DNA of 64,000 bases, taken from positions 26,768,942-26,832,941 of the forward strand of contig OX465281.1 in NCBI GenBank assembly GCA_949987705.1. The letters run 5' to 3'. Within the stretch, counting starts at the first letter, position 1. Every line of letters starts with the position of its first letter. The position numbers and the translations under genes are program-made. The notes under the pieces are model-generated. The model was not told where the DNA came from. It did not search any database and saw nothing but the letters and a program-made list of their open reading frames with translations. The DNA comes from Thereva unica. Its lineage: Eukaryota; Arthropoda; Insecta; Diptera; Therevidae. This document shows, piece after piece, positions 59,601-64,000 of the stretch.

Positions 59601-60383
59601 AATAAAATTATGCCAATTACCGAATCGCAAAGGACGAATCGGGTGGGGGTTAGGAGGGGGCCCATGAAGGAGGACTGGGGGCCGGTATTTTTTTAACGTT
59701 GTTGCCGCTGTTGAAAGTCACGAAGGCCGAAGCCAGAGAGGAGGAAAAACGCTGGCAAAATACCACACTAAAATATTAATCGCGCCTAAATGTATGCTAA
59801 TTTTGTTTGTGAATATGAAGTTAGCGCTTTTTTATATTTTTTATTGCTGTGTTTGTATTTTTTTTTATATACGTTTTTATTTTCCGTTCCCTCGCAAAAG
59901 GCTTAGATCCCGCTTATCCCCTGTTTGACAACGATAGCCCGAATCGCCGCTTGGGGCCGTCCGATGCAAAATTCGTTGATATTATTCACACGGACGGAGG
60001 ACTCCTGGGGAATCCCCATCCAATGGGCCATGCTGACTTCTATCCGAACGGCGGCGTTCCAGTACAGCCAGGATGTGCCAGACAGGAAATAGCCAACAAT
60101 CGTTGGCTGCAAATAATACGTAAGTGCTCTCCGACATTTAACTGGAATTCTGTTAAGGCGGTTTTATTTTTTATTTTCTTACTTTTTTATTCGTCCTTTT
60201 TTATCCTTCATTGTTTTCCGCAGTCGGTTGCAGTCATCAGCGAGCTTGGCAGTATTTCATTGAAACGCTAGAACGACCGAAAGCTTTTATGGCCAGTAGC
60301 TGCGAGGAGAATGAAAATTTTAAGCCAAACGAATCCTGCAGTAAGGATATGACGGCGTATATGGGGGTTGCAGCAAACTCGAG
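20638..60383 (+). CDS. Secreted pancreatic-lipase-family enzyme, 6 exons seen, 3' end outside the window
   Basis: Exons at 20,638-20,689, 49,273-49,372, 49,436-49,593, 49,859-50,104, 59,901-60,119 and 60,224-60,383 join with consistent phases to about 311 codons. Residues 1-18 look like a signal peptide ending LYFA. The alpha/beta-hydrolase domain follows: [10 protein letters not shown] (about 42-52), oxyanion-strand region [11 protein letters not shown] (about 80), nucleophile elbow GFSLG with Ser161, LDPA with Asp188, and GCSHQRA with His263, the complete catalytic triad. The lid between C244 and C261 is only 16 residues, short compared with classical pancreatic lipase and closer to phospholipase A1-type members. 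Insect members are usually about 330-350 residues, so one last short coding exon is missing and must lie beyond 60,384. Substrate (triglyceride, galactolipid or phospholipid) cannot be decided here. Introns 1 (28.6 kb) and 4 (9.8 kb) are filled with transposable elements. Confidence 0.8.
22497..22941 (-). mobile_element. tRNA-derived SINE with 14-bp target duplication
   Basis: Read on the minus strand, the head contains a pol III B box (GGATTCGAATCC at 22,873-22,884) and an A-box-like segment (TAGCCTAGGGAG). The body contains GGTCCTTCGCCTTT and pyrimidine-rich sequence shared with 55,539-55,785. The end is a run of 8 A. The identical 14-mer TGGGTTGAACCTAG flanks it (22,483-22,496 and 22,942-22,955). 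Confidence 0.8.
23200..23610 (+). pseudogene. Tc1-like transposase relic (C-terminal half)
   Basis: Decayed phrases follow the DDE region of Tc1 transposases: a [16 protein letters not shown] stretch (family pattern FSDESKFNLFGSDG) near 23,240, and [18 protein letters not shown] near 23,500 (family pattern SPDLNPIENLW with the last catalytic residue region). Stops and shifts make it inactive. Confidence 0.65.
23705..24812. other. Unassigned AT-rich intronic region
   Basis: No gene, repeat end or conserved block recognised; very AT-rich. Confidence 0.4.
24821..25494. mobile_element. hAT miniature element with near-perfect 8-bp duplication
   Basis: Ends CAGGGATCGGCAAC and, inverted, CAGCGGTCGGCAAC, flanked by GGCTACAC (24,813-24,820) and GGCTAGAC (25,495-25,502), 7 of 8 identical. 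Without the nested Harbinger element it is about 230 bp. Near the right end it carries GCGCCACCTAGTGGC (25,453-25,467), which matches the CTCF core very well. Confidence 0.8.
24949..25390. mobile_element. Harbinger-type miniature element nested in the hAT element
   Basis: Inverted ends (AGGGCC... and AGGCC...) with inner GGCCGCCGGCAGGCCGTGGC, flanked by exact TAA duplications (24,946-24,948 and 25,391-25,393). The left terminal block is tandemly repeated, first at about 24,965 and again at about 25,050, so one end has been duplicated. Confidence 0.8.
25500..26330 (+). pseudogene. LINE relic (R1/I-like RT and C-terminal part)
   Basis: The RT box survives as [20 protein letters not shown] (about 25,670-25,730), followed by a [10 protein letters not shown] block and a decayed catalytic region. 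About 300 bp later a C-terminal zinc-finger-like phrase appears ([16 protein letters not shown] near 26,010, in a shifted frame). Many lesions. Confidence 0.65.
26480..26960 (+). pseudogene. LINE 3' coding relic
   Basis: Contains [20 protein letters not shown], the post-RT domain common to endonuclease-RT elements (family pattern RLRWAGHVxRM). The same family is present at 62,280-62,960, with a shared upstream stretch (AAGATCCAAAAT...GTAACRGAAGAGTT). Confidence 0.6.
26961..28173. other. Unassigned region left of the Gypsy element
   Basis: No recognised gene. A 65-codon minus-strand frame at 27,656-27,853 (basic and acidic, helix-like, ending [11 protein letters not shown]) has no known motif. 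TAGATGGCGCC is at 28,066-28,075. Confidence 0.4.
28178..28485 (-). repeat. 3' LTR of the Gypsy element
   Basis: 308 bp; in element direction it starts TGTGGCGACC and ends CCCCATA. I see no difference from the other LTR. It contains the GCGCCATCTA motif at 28,447-28,456. Confidence 0.95.
28486..28498 (-). promoter_or_regulatory. Polypurine tract
   Basis: GGAAGGGGAGTAA lies immediately upstream of the 3' LTR in element direction and would prime plus-strand DNA synthesis. Confidence 0.85.
28512..31631 (-). CDS. pol: Gypsy pol: protease, reverse transcriptase, RNase H, integrase
   Basis: 1,039 residues without interruption. Protease: DTGA at 47-50. Reverse transcriptase: about 180-400, with Asp283 in TLDLERAY and YVDD at 343-346. 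RNase H: Asp497, Glu538, Asp563 and an Asp in [12 protein letters not shown] near 603. Integrase: zinc finger H687, H691, C721, C724; catalytic core Asp753, Asp812, Glu848, the last two 35 residues apart as in D,D35E; then a C-terminal GPY/F-like module ([10 protein letters not shown]) ending VDRLKPA. All catalytic residues are present, so the enzyme set looks functional. In the pol frame a TAA stands directly before the ATG at 31,631. The frame is -1 to gag, with only 43 nt of overlap, so expression needs a frameshift in that short window or reinitiation. Confidence 0.95.
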   Translation of the reverse strand: MSTTVFLDEEFGKLGEPTSTEASVGQLSSSKRLLMQDRKTGTRFLIDTGADVSVLTKNFSKNCQCDPDFFLYAANNTKISTYGQMRMTVDFGLRRIFTWNFIIADVAQPIVGTDFLHEYHLLPDLRNRKLIDGITNLTAVGTLTASKTPTVTTVCEENEFLKIVKENIDVTRRGKYREPKHNVRHYIITKGPPCYERPRRLSPGRCKAARKEIKEWIEEGIVSPSCSPYANPMMMTKKKDGTWRLCGDYRRLNKMTLPDKYPVPNIQDFSHRLHGCTYFTTLDLERAYFQIPMAPEDREKTALITPFGLFEFNVMPFGLTNAAQSFQRFIDTTLRGLEFCFCYVDDILIASRSRDEHIKHIREVIQRLKDYGLIIKLSKCHWGQEKVEYLGYEVSKDGIRPLEHRVLAIRNFPKPNTVQELRRFLGMLNFYRRCIKGAASIQAPLHSLTTGTKKRDKRPINWNTETEAAFEKCKEELAKATIIAHPAEDTPLKLTTDASDIAIGAVLEQDIEGKRQPLGFFSRKMSETQARYSAYDRELLAIFSAIKYFRHLVEGRNTTIFTDHKPLTYAFSQKSSKASPRQQRQLDLIGQFTTDIRHISGTDNAVADTLSRINDIVLPVCVTTEDIASEQEKDEELKELLQHPGAIKFKKLRLCNTETTVYCDVSTDRVRPYLPKPLRKRIFDNVHNTAHCSGKATRKAIARKFIWPGMNKDINGWSRSCLPCQRSKISRHTKRIPQHIDVPDGRFQHVHIDIVGPMTEVRGYKYCLTMIDRFTRWPEATPIKDITATTVVEAFFETWISRYGTPAIITTDRGTQFDSQIFDAFAKLIGSRTNRTTAYHPQANGLIERWHRSFKAAIKCHQNEDWIQVLPVVMLGLRNCLKEDIGTSSAELVFGTTLRIPGEFFMQDDFQPDRTIFKEALREHMRELRPRQTAHHNKPRIFIHKDLATCTHVFLRVDGVKKPLDQPYTGPHPVIKRDNDAYYTIEVNGKHSNVSVDRLKPAILQETTLQDDLIISQTPRTYDGPAAKRNLVRFATPNN
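31589..32626 (-). CDS. gag: Gypsy gag
   Basis: 345 residues. The central capsid-like region carries [20 protein letters not shown] and the [12 protein letters not shown] motif typical of insect Gypsy capsids. A serine/arginine-rich stretch follows ([11 protein letters not shown] near 290), then a cysteine-histidine cluster [18 protein letters not shown] near the C-terminus that replaces the classical CCHC knuckle. The protein packages element RNA into particles. The first ATG of the frame that gives a complete capsid is used. The end overlaps pol by 43 nt. Confidence 0.9.
   Translation of the reverse strand: MRKLKSINKYTRSLLYTYILTNGEGIGDMDQPAETPSAVQASANEQQPPPRFEAASSTGHGHEYEGNHINAVYNVKLPQPLWKTSPARWFAVAEAAFGLNRITADSTKFRHVLVNLDSEILGVVGDIIDSPPERNKYDTLKTRIITAFGESSETRVRRLLRGQPIGNEKPSLYLQRLRNLAGGQCNNTVLRSLFTEQLPEQVRGIIAVNDTEDLSGLALQADRIVEVMQPHVYALERKMHEDPDKGFKQTPTGHSIRGDNAGRGDNANDSVISELRLAVETLSKEVRNLRSRSRGRDNAMHARGRSKSPWRKPQENSETCFYHQKFGNKARKCRQPCSWTKNSEN
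31592..31598 (-). promoter_or_regulatory. Candidate gag-pol frameshift site
   Basis: GGAAAAC is followed at once by the gag stop TAG, inside the 43-nt overlap with pol, which is in the -1 frame. It is not a perfect X XXY YYZ heptamer, so the assignment is tentative; the stop codon may promote the pause. Confidence 0.35.
33105..33690 (-). repeat. Tandem repeats in the Gypsy leader
   Basis: Two unit types alternate: a 31-bp unit (plus strand GGTCGTCCTTCCTTCGTTTA then TGTTCGGGGTC) and a 47-bp unit that adds a TTCGGACGTCGTCGGCC segment. Four 31-bp units in a row end at the primer binding site; the composite 31+47 pattern repeats earlier, and the far end (33,105-33,280) is irregular. The lack of stop codons creates long spurious plus-strand frames. 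Confidence 0.9.
33672..33689 (-). promoter_or_regulatory. Primer binding site candidate
   Basis: In element direction TGGTGACCCCGAACATAA begins 6 nt after the 5' LTR. TGG would pair with the CCA end of a tRNA. The tRNA type was not determined. The part from ACCCCGAACATAAACG onward is also the start of the tandem repeat unit. Confidence 0.6.
33696..34003 (-). repeat. 5' LTR of the Gypsy element
   Basis: 308 bp, apparently identical to the copy at 28,178-28,485. GCGCCATCTA motif at 33,965-33,974. Confidence 0.95.
34008..35915. other. Unassigned intronic region
   Basis: No gene recognised. 35,030-35,400 is richer in GC than its surroundings, with clustered CG dinucleotides and few homopolymers, and could be a regulatory block; the 138-codon minus-strand frame there (34,842-35,258) has no motif. 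Confidence 0.4.
35918..36222. mobile_element. 305-bp miniature element, Tc1/mariner-like target
   Basis: Inverted ends GGGAACCTTACT and GGGAATCTTACT flanked by TA on both sides. Non-coding. Assigned by ends only. Confidence 0.55.
36225..40249. other. Unassigned intronic region
   Basis: No gene recognised. Only short frames without motifs. The junction-like sequence GAAGAAGATAGCCGGTTCAC at about 38,888 is shared with about 16,646, and a GCGCCATCTATCGG motif is at 39,289-39,302. Confidence 0.4.
40250..40620 (-). pseudogene. mariner-type transposase relic
   Basis: The minus strand reads [20 protein letters not shown] (near 40,560), the hinge between the two helix-turn-helix parts of mariner transposases (family pattern SGDFDVKDEERSGRP). 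It is followed by a decayed linker and the phrase around TGDEKW with many stops. Ends not found. Confidence 0.6.
40807..40836. repeat. 30-bp dispersed repeat with CGCCATCTAT core
   Basis: 28 of 30 bases match 52,221-52,250, and similarity fades on both sides. It may be the terminus of a lost mobile element; the mariner relic is next to it. Confidence 0.6.
40840..41811. other. Unassigned intronic region
   Basis: No gene recognised. 41,220-41,290 is locally GC-rich (CCGTCGCCGCCGCGCG) in otherwise AT-rich DNA. Confidence 0.4.
41815..42351. mobile_element. 537-bp miniature element with repeated subterminal motif
   Basis: Inverted ends of about 36 bp start GGGTGTGTTTCTTTATTCAT on the left and match the complement of the right end, with TGA on both sides (41,812-41,814 and 42,352-42,354). 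GTTTCTTTATTCATTC occurs three times near the left end and, in related form, twice near the right end, like binding-site arrays of DNA transposons. Non-coding. Confidence 0.75.
42355..43322. other. Unassigned intronic region
   Basis: No gene recognised. 42,530-42,900 is mixed GC with many CG dinucleotides and could be conserved non-coding DNA. Confidence 0.35.
43323..43688 (+). CDS. Hypothetical 121-residue ORF, unknown
   Basis: An uninterrupted frame from [20 protein letters not shown] to YYVNYKNR. It is acidic in the middle ([15 protein letters not shown] and [13 protein letters not shown]) and has protein-like composition without low complexity. I do not recognise the family. Just upstream, another frame reads [19 protein letters not shown], so an older longer frame may have been broken by a shift. 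It lies on the sense strand inside lipase intron 1, near several mobile-element fragments. It could be a relic of a mobile element, a retrogene or chance. Confidence 0.3.
   Translation: MFPQINNIFKSKTHNRFDKVRIAWTLANEELLTSDDIDPEEISRIHGNYCIEEEQENVEFMGVYYQGFIHANFDHQNIVLLNHFSLSNDVKVLKFEKLPIIEFSEDCPSGASKYYVNYKNR
43797..43934. mobile_element. 138-bp hAT-type miniature element (CAGGGGCGGCGCTT family)
   Basis: A compact relative of the element at 5,668-6,461: CAGGGCCGGCGCTTGG on the left and, inverted, CAGGGGCGGCGCTT on the right, with the inner GTGCACTTGCACCGGGTGCA. The 8-bp flanks do not match, so the duplication has decayed or one end was rejoined. A partial copy of the inner segment is at about 44,405-44,455. 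Confidence 0.7.
44508..44585 (+). mobile_element. Fragment of the tRNA-derived SINE
   Basis: ATGGTCCTTCGCCTTTCCGT and the following TAACTTTTCTTCTTTC segment match the bodies of the SINEs at 22,497-22,941 and 55,539-55,785; the tRNA head is missing or decayed. Confidence 0.5.
44743..45800 (-). pseudogene. LINE RT relic (Jockey/R1-like)
   Basis: The minus strand shows, with shifts and stops, [20 protein letters not shown] (about 45,320), a decayed RT palm, then [20 protein letters not shown] and [10 protein letters not shown] (44,743-45,006), followed by [17 protein letters not shown]. The first part of the YADD box is lost. An inactive copy. Confidence 0.75.
45801..46394. other. Unassigned, probably LINE debris
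   Basis: No motif clear enough to assign; context between two LINE relics suggests decayed element sequence. Confidence 0.4.
46395..48066 (+). pseudogene. RTE-like LINE, 5'-truncated, best preserved copy
   Basis: Plus strand in order: the linker end (about 46,400), [20 protein letters not shown] (about 46,580), [84 protein letters not shown] (46,685-47,440). Then, in another frame (47,409-48,050), [20 protein letters not shown], the [20 protein letters not shown] block, [20 protein letters not shown] and [20 protein letters not shown]. Only about two frameshifts break it: one in a run of A and G near 46,745 and one near 47,420. The endonuclease is missing. It ends at GCGCAATGATGATGATGA, the short simple-repeat tail seen in RTE-like elements. 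Related copies: 6,790-8,813 and 51,450-51,880. Confidence 0.85.
48067..49272. other. Unassigned, end of lipase intron 1
   Basis: 48,070-48,720 looks like decayed mobile-element DNA without clear motifs. 48,720-49,262 is AT-rich intron, followed by the acceptor ATATTGCAG. Confidence 0.4.
49273..49372 (+). CDS. Lipase exon 2
   Basis: Acceptor ATATTGCAG, donor GTGAGT. It reads [18 protein letters not shown] and [14 protein letters not shown]. Length 100 nt: 2 nt complete the split codon, 32 codons follow, 2 nt are left over. The cysteines and IKFLLYTR strand match the start of the lipase fold. Confidence 0.85.
49436..49593 (+). CDS. Lipase exon 3
   Basis: The intron before it is only 63 nt. 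Acceptor TTGATTAG, donor GTAAGT. It encodes [16 protein letters not shown] and the [15 protein letters not shown] segment; HGFSEH is the oxyanion-hole loop of the family. Confidence 0.9.
49859..50104 (+). CDS. Lipase exon 4 with the nucleophile elbow
   Basis: Acceptor TTTTCTAG, donor GTAAGC. It carries [20 protein letters not shown], then [20 protein letters not shown]. Ser161 in GFSLG is the catalytic nucleophile. Ends in LPRIT plus a G that forms the Gly before LDPA. Confidence 0.95.
50105..51449. other. First part of lipase intron 4
   Basis: No gene recognised; 50,560-51,060 has moderately GC-rich debris, including a local duplication of CATTCTACTATTCACCA at about 50,755-50,790. Confidence 0.5.
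51450..51880 (+). pseudogene. RTE-like LINE 3' fragment
   Basis: Matches 47,610-48,045: coding remnants of the [13 protein letters not shown] block, LKIRWQDRI and the [12 protein letters not shown] region, with several stops. Truncated at the 5' side. Confidence 0.8.
51885..52135 (-). pseudogene. Gypsy integrase relic
   Basis: The minus strand reads IISDQGSQF (about 52,040-52,020), then [20 protein letters not shown] and YHQAAKGLG, the end of the integrase catalytic core (family pattern TDQGxQFxS ... TTPYHPxxNG). Broken, isolated fragment, different from the intact element at 28-34 kb. Confidence 0.7.
52136..54724. other. Middle of lipase intron 4, unassigned
   Basis: No certain gene. The 30-bp repeat with the CGCCATCTAT core lies at 52,221-52,250. 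A 100-codon minus-strand frame (52,959-53,261) has protein-like composition and ends just before GTAAGT on that strand, but no family is recognised and no start or acceptor is clear. Confidence 0.4.
54725..55500 (+). pseudogene. RTE-like LINE endonuclease relic
   Basis: The plus strand reads [20 protein letters not shown] (about 54,740), [17 protein letters not shown], then [20 protein letters not shown] (about 55,020-55,080) and a decayed tail with QIDHVLI-like sequence near 55,300. These are the start, the Glu motif and middle blocks of the RTE-type endonuclease. Frame broken after about 55,150. Confidence 0.8.
55539..55785 (+). mobile_element. tRNA-derived SINE
   Basis: A-box-like TAGTCTAGGGA (55,549-55,559) and perfect B box GGTTCGAATCC (55,593-55,603), spaced as in a tRNA, then CACGGTCCTTCGC and a pyrimidine-rich body, ending near GATGTTAGAGTCGCGATAGT. 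Same family as 22,497-22,941 (opposite strand). It does not fold as a complete tRNA, so it is not a tRNA gene. Confidence 0.8.
55786..56280. other. Unassigned intronic region
   Basis: No gene recognised. Confidence 0.4.
56281..56637. mobile_element. Miniature element with GCCKTATTCTCGTTYTC ends
   Basis: Inverted ends GCCGTATTCTCGTTTTC and GCCTTATTCTCGTTCTC. Both flanks contain ATTATT, a possible target duplication. The interior has a short frame starting [15 protein letters not shown] (about 56,473), possibly the start of a lost transposon protein. Confidence 0.55.
56638..59900. other. Last part of lipase intron 4
   Basis: No gene recognised. Two copies of the 11-bp TAATAAAAGGG repeat lie at 57,532-57,551. 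The frames of 121 codons (57,146-57,511) and 134 codons (58,190-58,594) have no motif. 59,150-59,720 is richer in GC and may be conserved non-coding sequence. The intron ends with a T-rich tract and acceptor at 59,900. Confidence 0.45.
59901..60119 (+). CDS. Lipase exon 5 with the catalytic Asp
   Basis: Acceptor CGCAAAAG, donor GTAAGT. It encodes [20 protein letters not shown], then [20 protein letters not shown] and [15 protein letters not shown]. Asp188 is the triad aspartate; the end of the exon is the short lid. Confidence 0.95.
60224..60383 (+). CDS. Lipase exon 6 with the catalytic His
   Basis: Acceptor TTTTCCGCAG, donor GTAAGT. It begins with the split Leu codon and [11 protein letters not shown] (His263), then a cysteine-containing segment [18 protein letters not shown]. 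It ends with 2 nt left over, so coding continues in a further exon that I could not find up to 64,000. Confidence 0.93.
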
Positions 60384-60679
60384 GTAAGTTGAATGGAATT
60401 TGATAGAAAACCATAATTCATTCAGAATTCTTTGTTTGATTTAAGGTTAGCTTGTTTTTTAAGGGAAATGTCAAGTTGTTTTTGCTTTTTTTGACGTTTA
60501 GTGTAATTTGGAATATTCGGTAAAAAAACATAGAATTACTTACGGCAATTAATGATGGGAAAGGAGATACGTACCTGGAAAAGAAATTAGTATTTAGAAA
60601 TTATTAGATTATAAATTATTTAGATTTAAGGAAATGTAAAATTAGTGTAAATAGAAATTTGTTTAGAAGATCTGTGTGG
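60384..60679. other. Intron after lipase exon 6
   Basis: Starts with the donor GTAAGT and is AT-rich; no further lipase exon seen. Confidence 0.6.
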
Positions 60680-61000
60680 TAAGGGTTTACCACATGATCG
60701 CACTGACATTCAAGCCTTGTAAGAGTTCTTAGAAGTCATAGGAAAAAATAGTCTACACAATGCTACCAAAAACAAGGGTAGTATATTGATCGATCTCACT
60801 GGCTTGTACTCAATAGTAGTAAGTACAGCAACGCTCCCAAACAAAAATATTCGTAATAAGATGTGGCAGTCACCAGATGAGAAAACAACAAAAATTCAAT
60901 TTGGATACGTCCTAATAGAGAGAAAAGGGGCTACGAACTTACTGTATGTTGCGAGGCGGGGCGCGTGCTGTTGGTTGGACCACTATATTTAAAAACCGGA
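60680..61000 (+). pseudogene. RTE-like LINE endonuclease relic, small
   Basis: Reads KGSILIDLTGLYSIVVSTAT, then NKNIRNKMWQSPDEKT and FGYVLIERK (family pattern NGxxLIDFA ... [20 protein letters not shown]), the middle of the endonuclease. Confidence 0.7.
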
Positions 61001-61049
61001 TAACGATCAAAACGCAAAGACTAAACACACAATCAAAAGACATTTATTA

Positions 61050-61355
61050 TTATTAAAGGGCTGGACATGTTTGCCGAATGGATGATCTCTTGCCACGTAA
61101 ACTTCTCTGGCGAGACCGTCTCGCAGACTGAAGAATCCAGCAATCGGCACCGAAAAATACCTGGCTAAAGAATATCGAGGGTGACTTAAAGAATCAACGA
61201 TTATCAGTTACCGAGGCTCGAGACACAGCCAAAAACGGACAAAAAAGGAAACGAATCGTGAATAGAGTTCGAGACCCAGCGCCACCGGCAGCAGCGTATC
61301 CCTTGCGAGGACGTCCCGCTCGGACCGCCAGCTAACGGATCAAAGAAGAAGAAGA
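61050..61355 (+). pseudogene. LINE 3' end relic with AAG tail
   Basis: Contains RAGHVCRMDDLLPRKLLW, then NTWLKNIEGDLKNQRLSVTE and an end in CGGATCAAAGAAGAAGAAGA. The final 110 bp match the 3' end at 17,780-17,920, so both belong to one LINE family. Confidence 0.75.
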
Positions 61356-62279
61356 AGAATTATTAAAAGGCTCTACGCCCGGAATCTGGTCCTGGCCTCT
61401 CGCAACAAATGGGTCGCTCACTGCAAGAGCGGTGCAGCTCCACACTTCAAAACACTAGAGGTTGACCCGCTTTGGAGTCACATTCCGCCACATCCCCCGC
61501 TACAAACCCAAAGCGACTCCGTTCCATCCCCCACAACGAAAGATATGCCAAAACGCGTTTACAACGAAAATCAACCTACAATACTCTAAAATACGGAGCC
61601 ACACCACTACTACATAGAACGACACAAAAATGCTCGTTCCGTAGTAATTATTTTTTATAACCTCACCCGTATAAGGCTCACACCAACCTTGCTTGGAAGG
61701 GACTAGCCCGATTATAATAGCCTACCCTCTCTCATGTGGCCACCGCTAGGAGGTTATGATCGGTCTTCCATCAGTCCCGAATAGTTGCGGCACGTGCATG
61801 TTATTCCCTCTATTTCGCTGATGACTGACCACCACTAAGCTAAAAGTTGAAGAAAGAAGATAAGTTCACTAGAATGCTGTCAAATGGAAAAAACTAAAAA
61901 CAGCATGGAGGCGGTAAGAAGACACACTAGGCTGAGCCCGCAGACAGACTAGAATTGATTGGTTCGATCCGGAGTGTAGATCCGCAATTGAAGAAAGACA
62001 CTAGAGCTATGGGGGGTATTCCGCAACTCCCGTAAGAGCAACTATATAAGTCTTCAAGCTAAAAAGAAGATCTGCAGACAAGTTTTTCAGGTAGAAGAAT
62101 AGAGACTGAACAGCAGGACCCTACAAGTTCAAAAAGACCTCGATGAAGGAAGAGTTAGACAAGCGTACAAAGGAATACGTTAGGTCAGCAATAAGTTTCA
62201 TCCAAGAAGGGAGATCTGCAGAGACATAGCTGGGATGGGATAGGTCGAGAGAATATTATCAAAACTTATTAAATCCAAT
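61356..62279. other. Unassigned, probable mobile-element debris
   Basis: No clear motif; composition and phrases such as LYARNLVLASRNKWVAHCKS suggest decayed element coding sequence. Confidence 0.4.
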
Positions 62280-62960
62280 TGCAAAATGTGCAACGAATAG
62301 CTCACTGGCCAAATTTAAGATCCAAAATGCAGTAACGGAAGAGTTTGATGTACGAAAAGGGTATGGACCGTGCTCTGAACATCAACGAAGAAAAACAAAG
62401 ATTACAACAATCCAGAGCTAGAAGATTTAGAATGGGAACAAATGAGACTATCGATGAACACAACCTGGATGTAGTCAGTCCAATCTTACAATTACAAAAG
62501 AAGCAGAAAAAAGAAAAGAGATAACTGGACGAAAACTACGCCTATAGTAGAGCATATTATGCCCAAAAGTAAATACAGCACTAAAGAATTGTGCAGAGAA
62601 AAGTTAAACTCTCACCAACCATACAAAAAACTCAGATGCATTAATAGACCCAACAAGAGGGGTGGGACATGACGAAGGCAAACAACAACAGCGAACTGTA
62701 TGACATTTTTGACAAACCTTTATAAAAATTTACAGATTAAGACGAGCCGGCCACGTAATGAGGATGGAGCACAACCTTATTCCAGAACGGCTCATTGTAG
62801 CAAAACTTGCGGGATATAGAGACTAGTAGGCAATCCTAGAAGGAGATGGATAGACTCTGCGATGGGTGACGCAGTGCCAGTGCTCAACATTCGGTACTGT
62901 AGTGCCATTGCATGGAGCGAAACTGGCGATTGGAGCAGATTTCAGTACTGAAACTCTGTT
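62280..62960 (+). pseudogene. LINE 3' coding relic
   Basis: Contains FTDxRLRRAGHVMRMEHNLI-type sequence (about 62,730-62,790), a decayed ERLIVAKLAGYRD block and the final WRRxxED-like part. Same family as 26,480-26,960, including the upstream AAGATCCAAAATGCAGTAAC segment. Confidence 0.65.
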
Positions 62961-64000
62961 AACGAATCAAATAACCATCATGTCTAAAATATTTCAAAAT
63001 TGCAAAAATCCAAAATAGGATTAAATGCACGACTATTGCAGTTATTCTAATGTGATGTGCAACGATACGATACCAGTCATTAAATATTGTTGGCAATCTC
63101 TTGAATTTACGACGATATTTTTAATGTTAGAAAAATTGATCCATTTTTTATCAGTCCATTTTGTTGTTCTTGTCATAGTGTAATAGTGTTTAGTGATTTG
63201 AAGGTTGGATAGGATAGGATAGGTTACGAGGGGTCTGTGGAATGCTCTAAAAGATGGCGCTGAACTCAACATTTGAACAATGGGATGTCGTGCGAGTTTG
63301 GAAATACTGACTTCAGATGGTAGTTCCACAGTCGTGTTTTCCTATATAAAGGGTGATCTGTTGGTTTATTTTTGAAACTAGATAACCCGGCAATCCGGGT
63401 CCTGCCTGAAATTAATTAACTCACTGGAAGACCCATCGAAACAACAAAAGTGATATCAATTTAGATCAAAATTATTTATTTCAGTTATTTAAATTGTAAT
63501 GGGTAATGTTTTGGTGTTCATTGCAATGCCTTTACTATTATATACCATGTTTTTCGTTTTGCTGTCTACGTATAGGAACAAAGCTGATGGTTTGCCAACG
63601 CCCGCCGCGCCGTGTGAGAAGCACGAATACTAGAAATTGAACCTTCCTCTTTCAAAATGCATAAATTCCCAGGGAATGTGATGAGTCCGGTTCAAGTATC
63701 TACTTTGATTTTCGCATATCCAACAATTGTTTCGAAAACACGTCTGTAGTTTGGTCATTTTGCAACTAAACTGGCATGATTGAAGTCGGTATAAGTGTTT
63801 TAACGTGGCGCCACAAATTAGACGATTTCAGTCACGCGTCGCAATGACGGGAAGTGTCCGACGAAAATCACCGGCCAACTATATCAATGCACCACCAAAA
63901 AGGTATTGATTTCCGCGCAGATCTTGCATTGTTCGATCCAAGACTTCCAATGATATTTTATGCGCCATTAAATGATTATTTTGCCTTGTTTTAAAATTTT
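62961..64000. other. Right edge, unassigned
   Basis: No gene recognised. GGATAGGATAGGATAGGTTA at 63,207 is a short simple repeat; AAGATGGCGC at 63,251-63,260 is another copy of the dispersed motif. Confidence 0.4.

Overview
This window looks like a TE-rich, AT-rich insect nuclear genome. The evidence is short spliceosomal introns with GTAAGT donors and pyrimidine-rich acceptors, an Inr plus DPE core promoter, an insect-style secreted lipase, and insect-type mobile elements (Gypsy, CR1/Jockey-like and RTE-like LINEs, Tc1, mariner, hAT, PIF/Harbinger). I think Diptera is most likely but cannot prove the order. There is no bacterial operon, CRISPR array or rRNA.

Only two host genes are recognised. 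(1) At 1-396 on the minus strand is one exon of a RING-finger protein that runs off the left edge. (2) A pancreatic-lipase-family gene on the plus strand runs from about 20.2 kb to beyond 60.4 kb. Five exons (49,273-60,383) are certain by homology, splice sites and matching intron phases, and carry the full Ser-Asp-His triad. A proposed first exon (20,638-20,689, signal peptide) lies 28.6 kb upstream. It matches in phase and sits 409 nt downstream of an Inr/DPE promoter. The last coding exon is not in the window.

Layout: 1-4.9 kb, RING exon, an 11-bp minisatellite and a LINE endonuclease relic. 4.9-8.9 kb, a hAT-bounded composite packed with a Gypsy relic, a second hAT element and an RTE-like LINE. 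10.7-15.6 kb, a nearly intact CR1/Jockey-like LINE (minus) with a PHD-finger ORF1 and an ORF2 without an AUG before its endonuclease domain; a canonical A AAA AAC slippery site joins the two frames. 16.7-19.3 kb, LINE relics and two Harbinger-type miniature elements. 20.2-49.3 kb, lipase exon 1 and its giant intron, which holds a Tc1 element with a tRNA-derived SINE inside it, a hAT element with a Harbinger element inside it, a complete young Gypsy retrotransposon (28,178-34,003, identical LTRs, minus strand), several miniature elements, a mariner relic and a well-preserved RTE-like LINE (46.4-48.1 kb). 49.3-60.4 kb, lipase exons 2-6, with intron 4 (9.8 kb) full of RTE and Gypsy relics, a SINE and a miniature element. 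60.4-64 kb, LINE relics.

The most interesting items are the probable programmed -1 frameshift in the LINE, the Gypsy leader made of tandem repeats that extend its primer binding site, the duplicated 3' hairpin of the LINE, the dispersed CTCF-like GCGCCATCTA motif carried by several elements, and nested insertions whose target-site duplications allow exact dissection.
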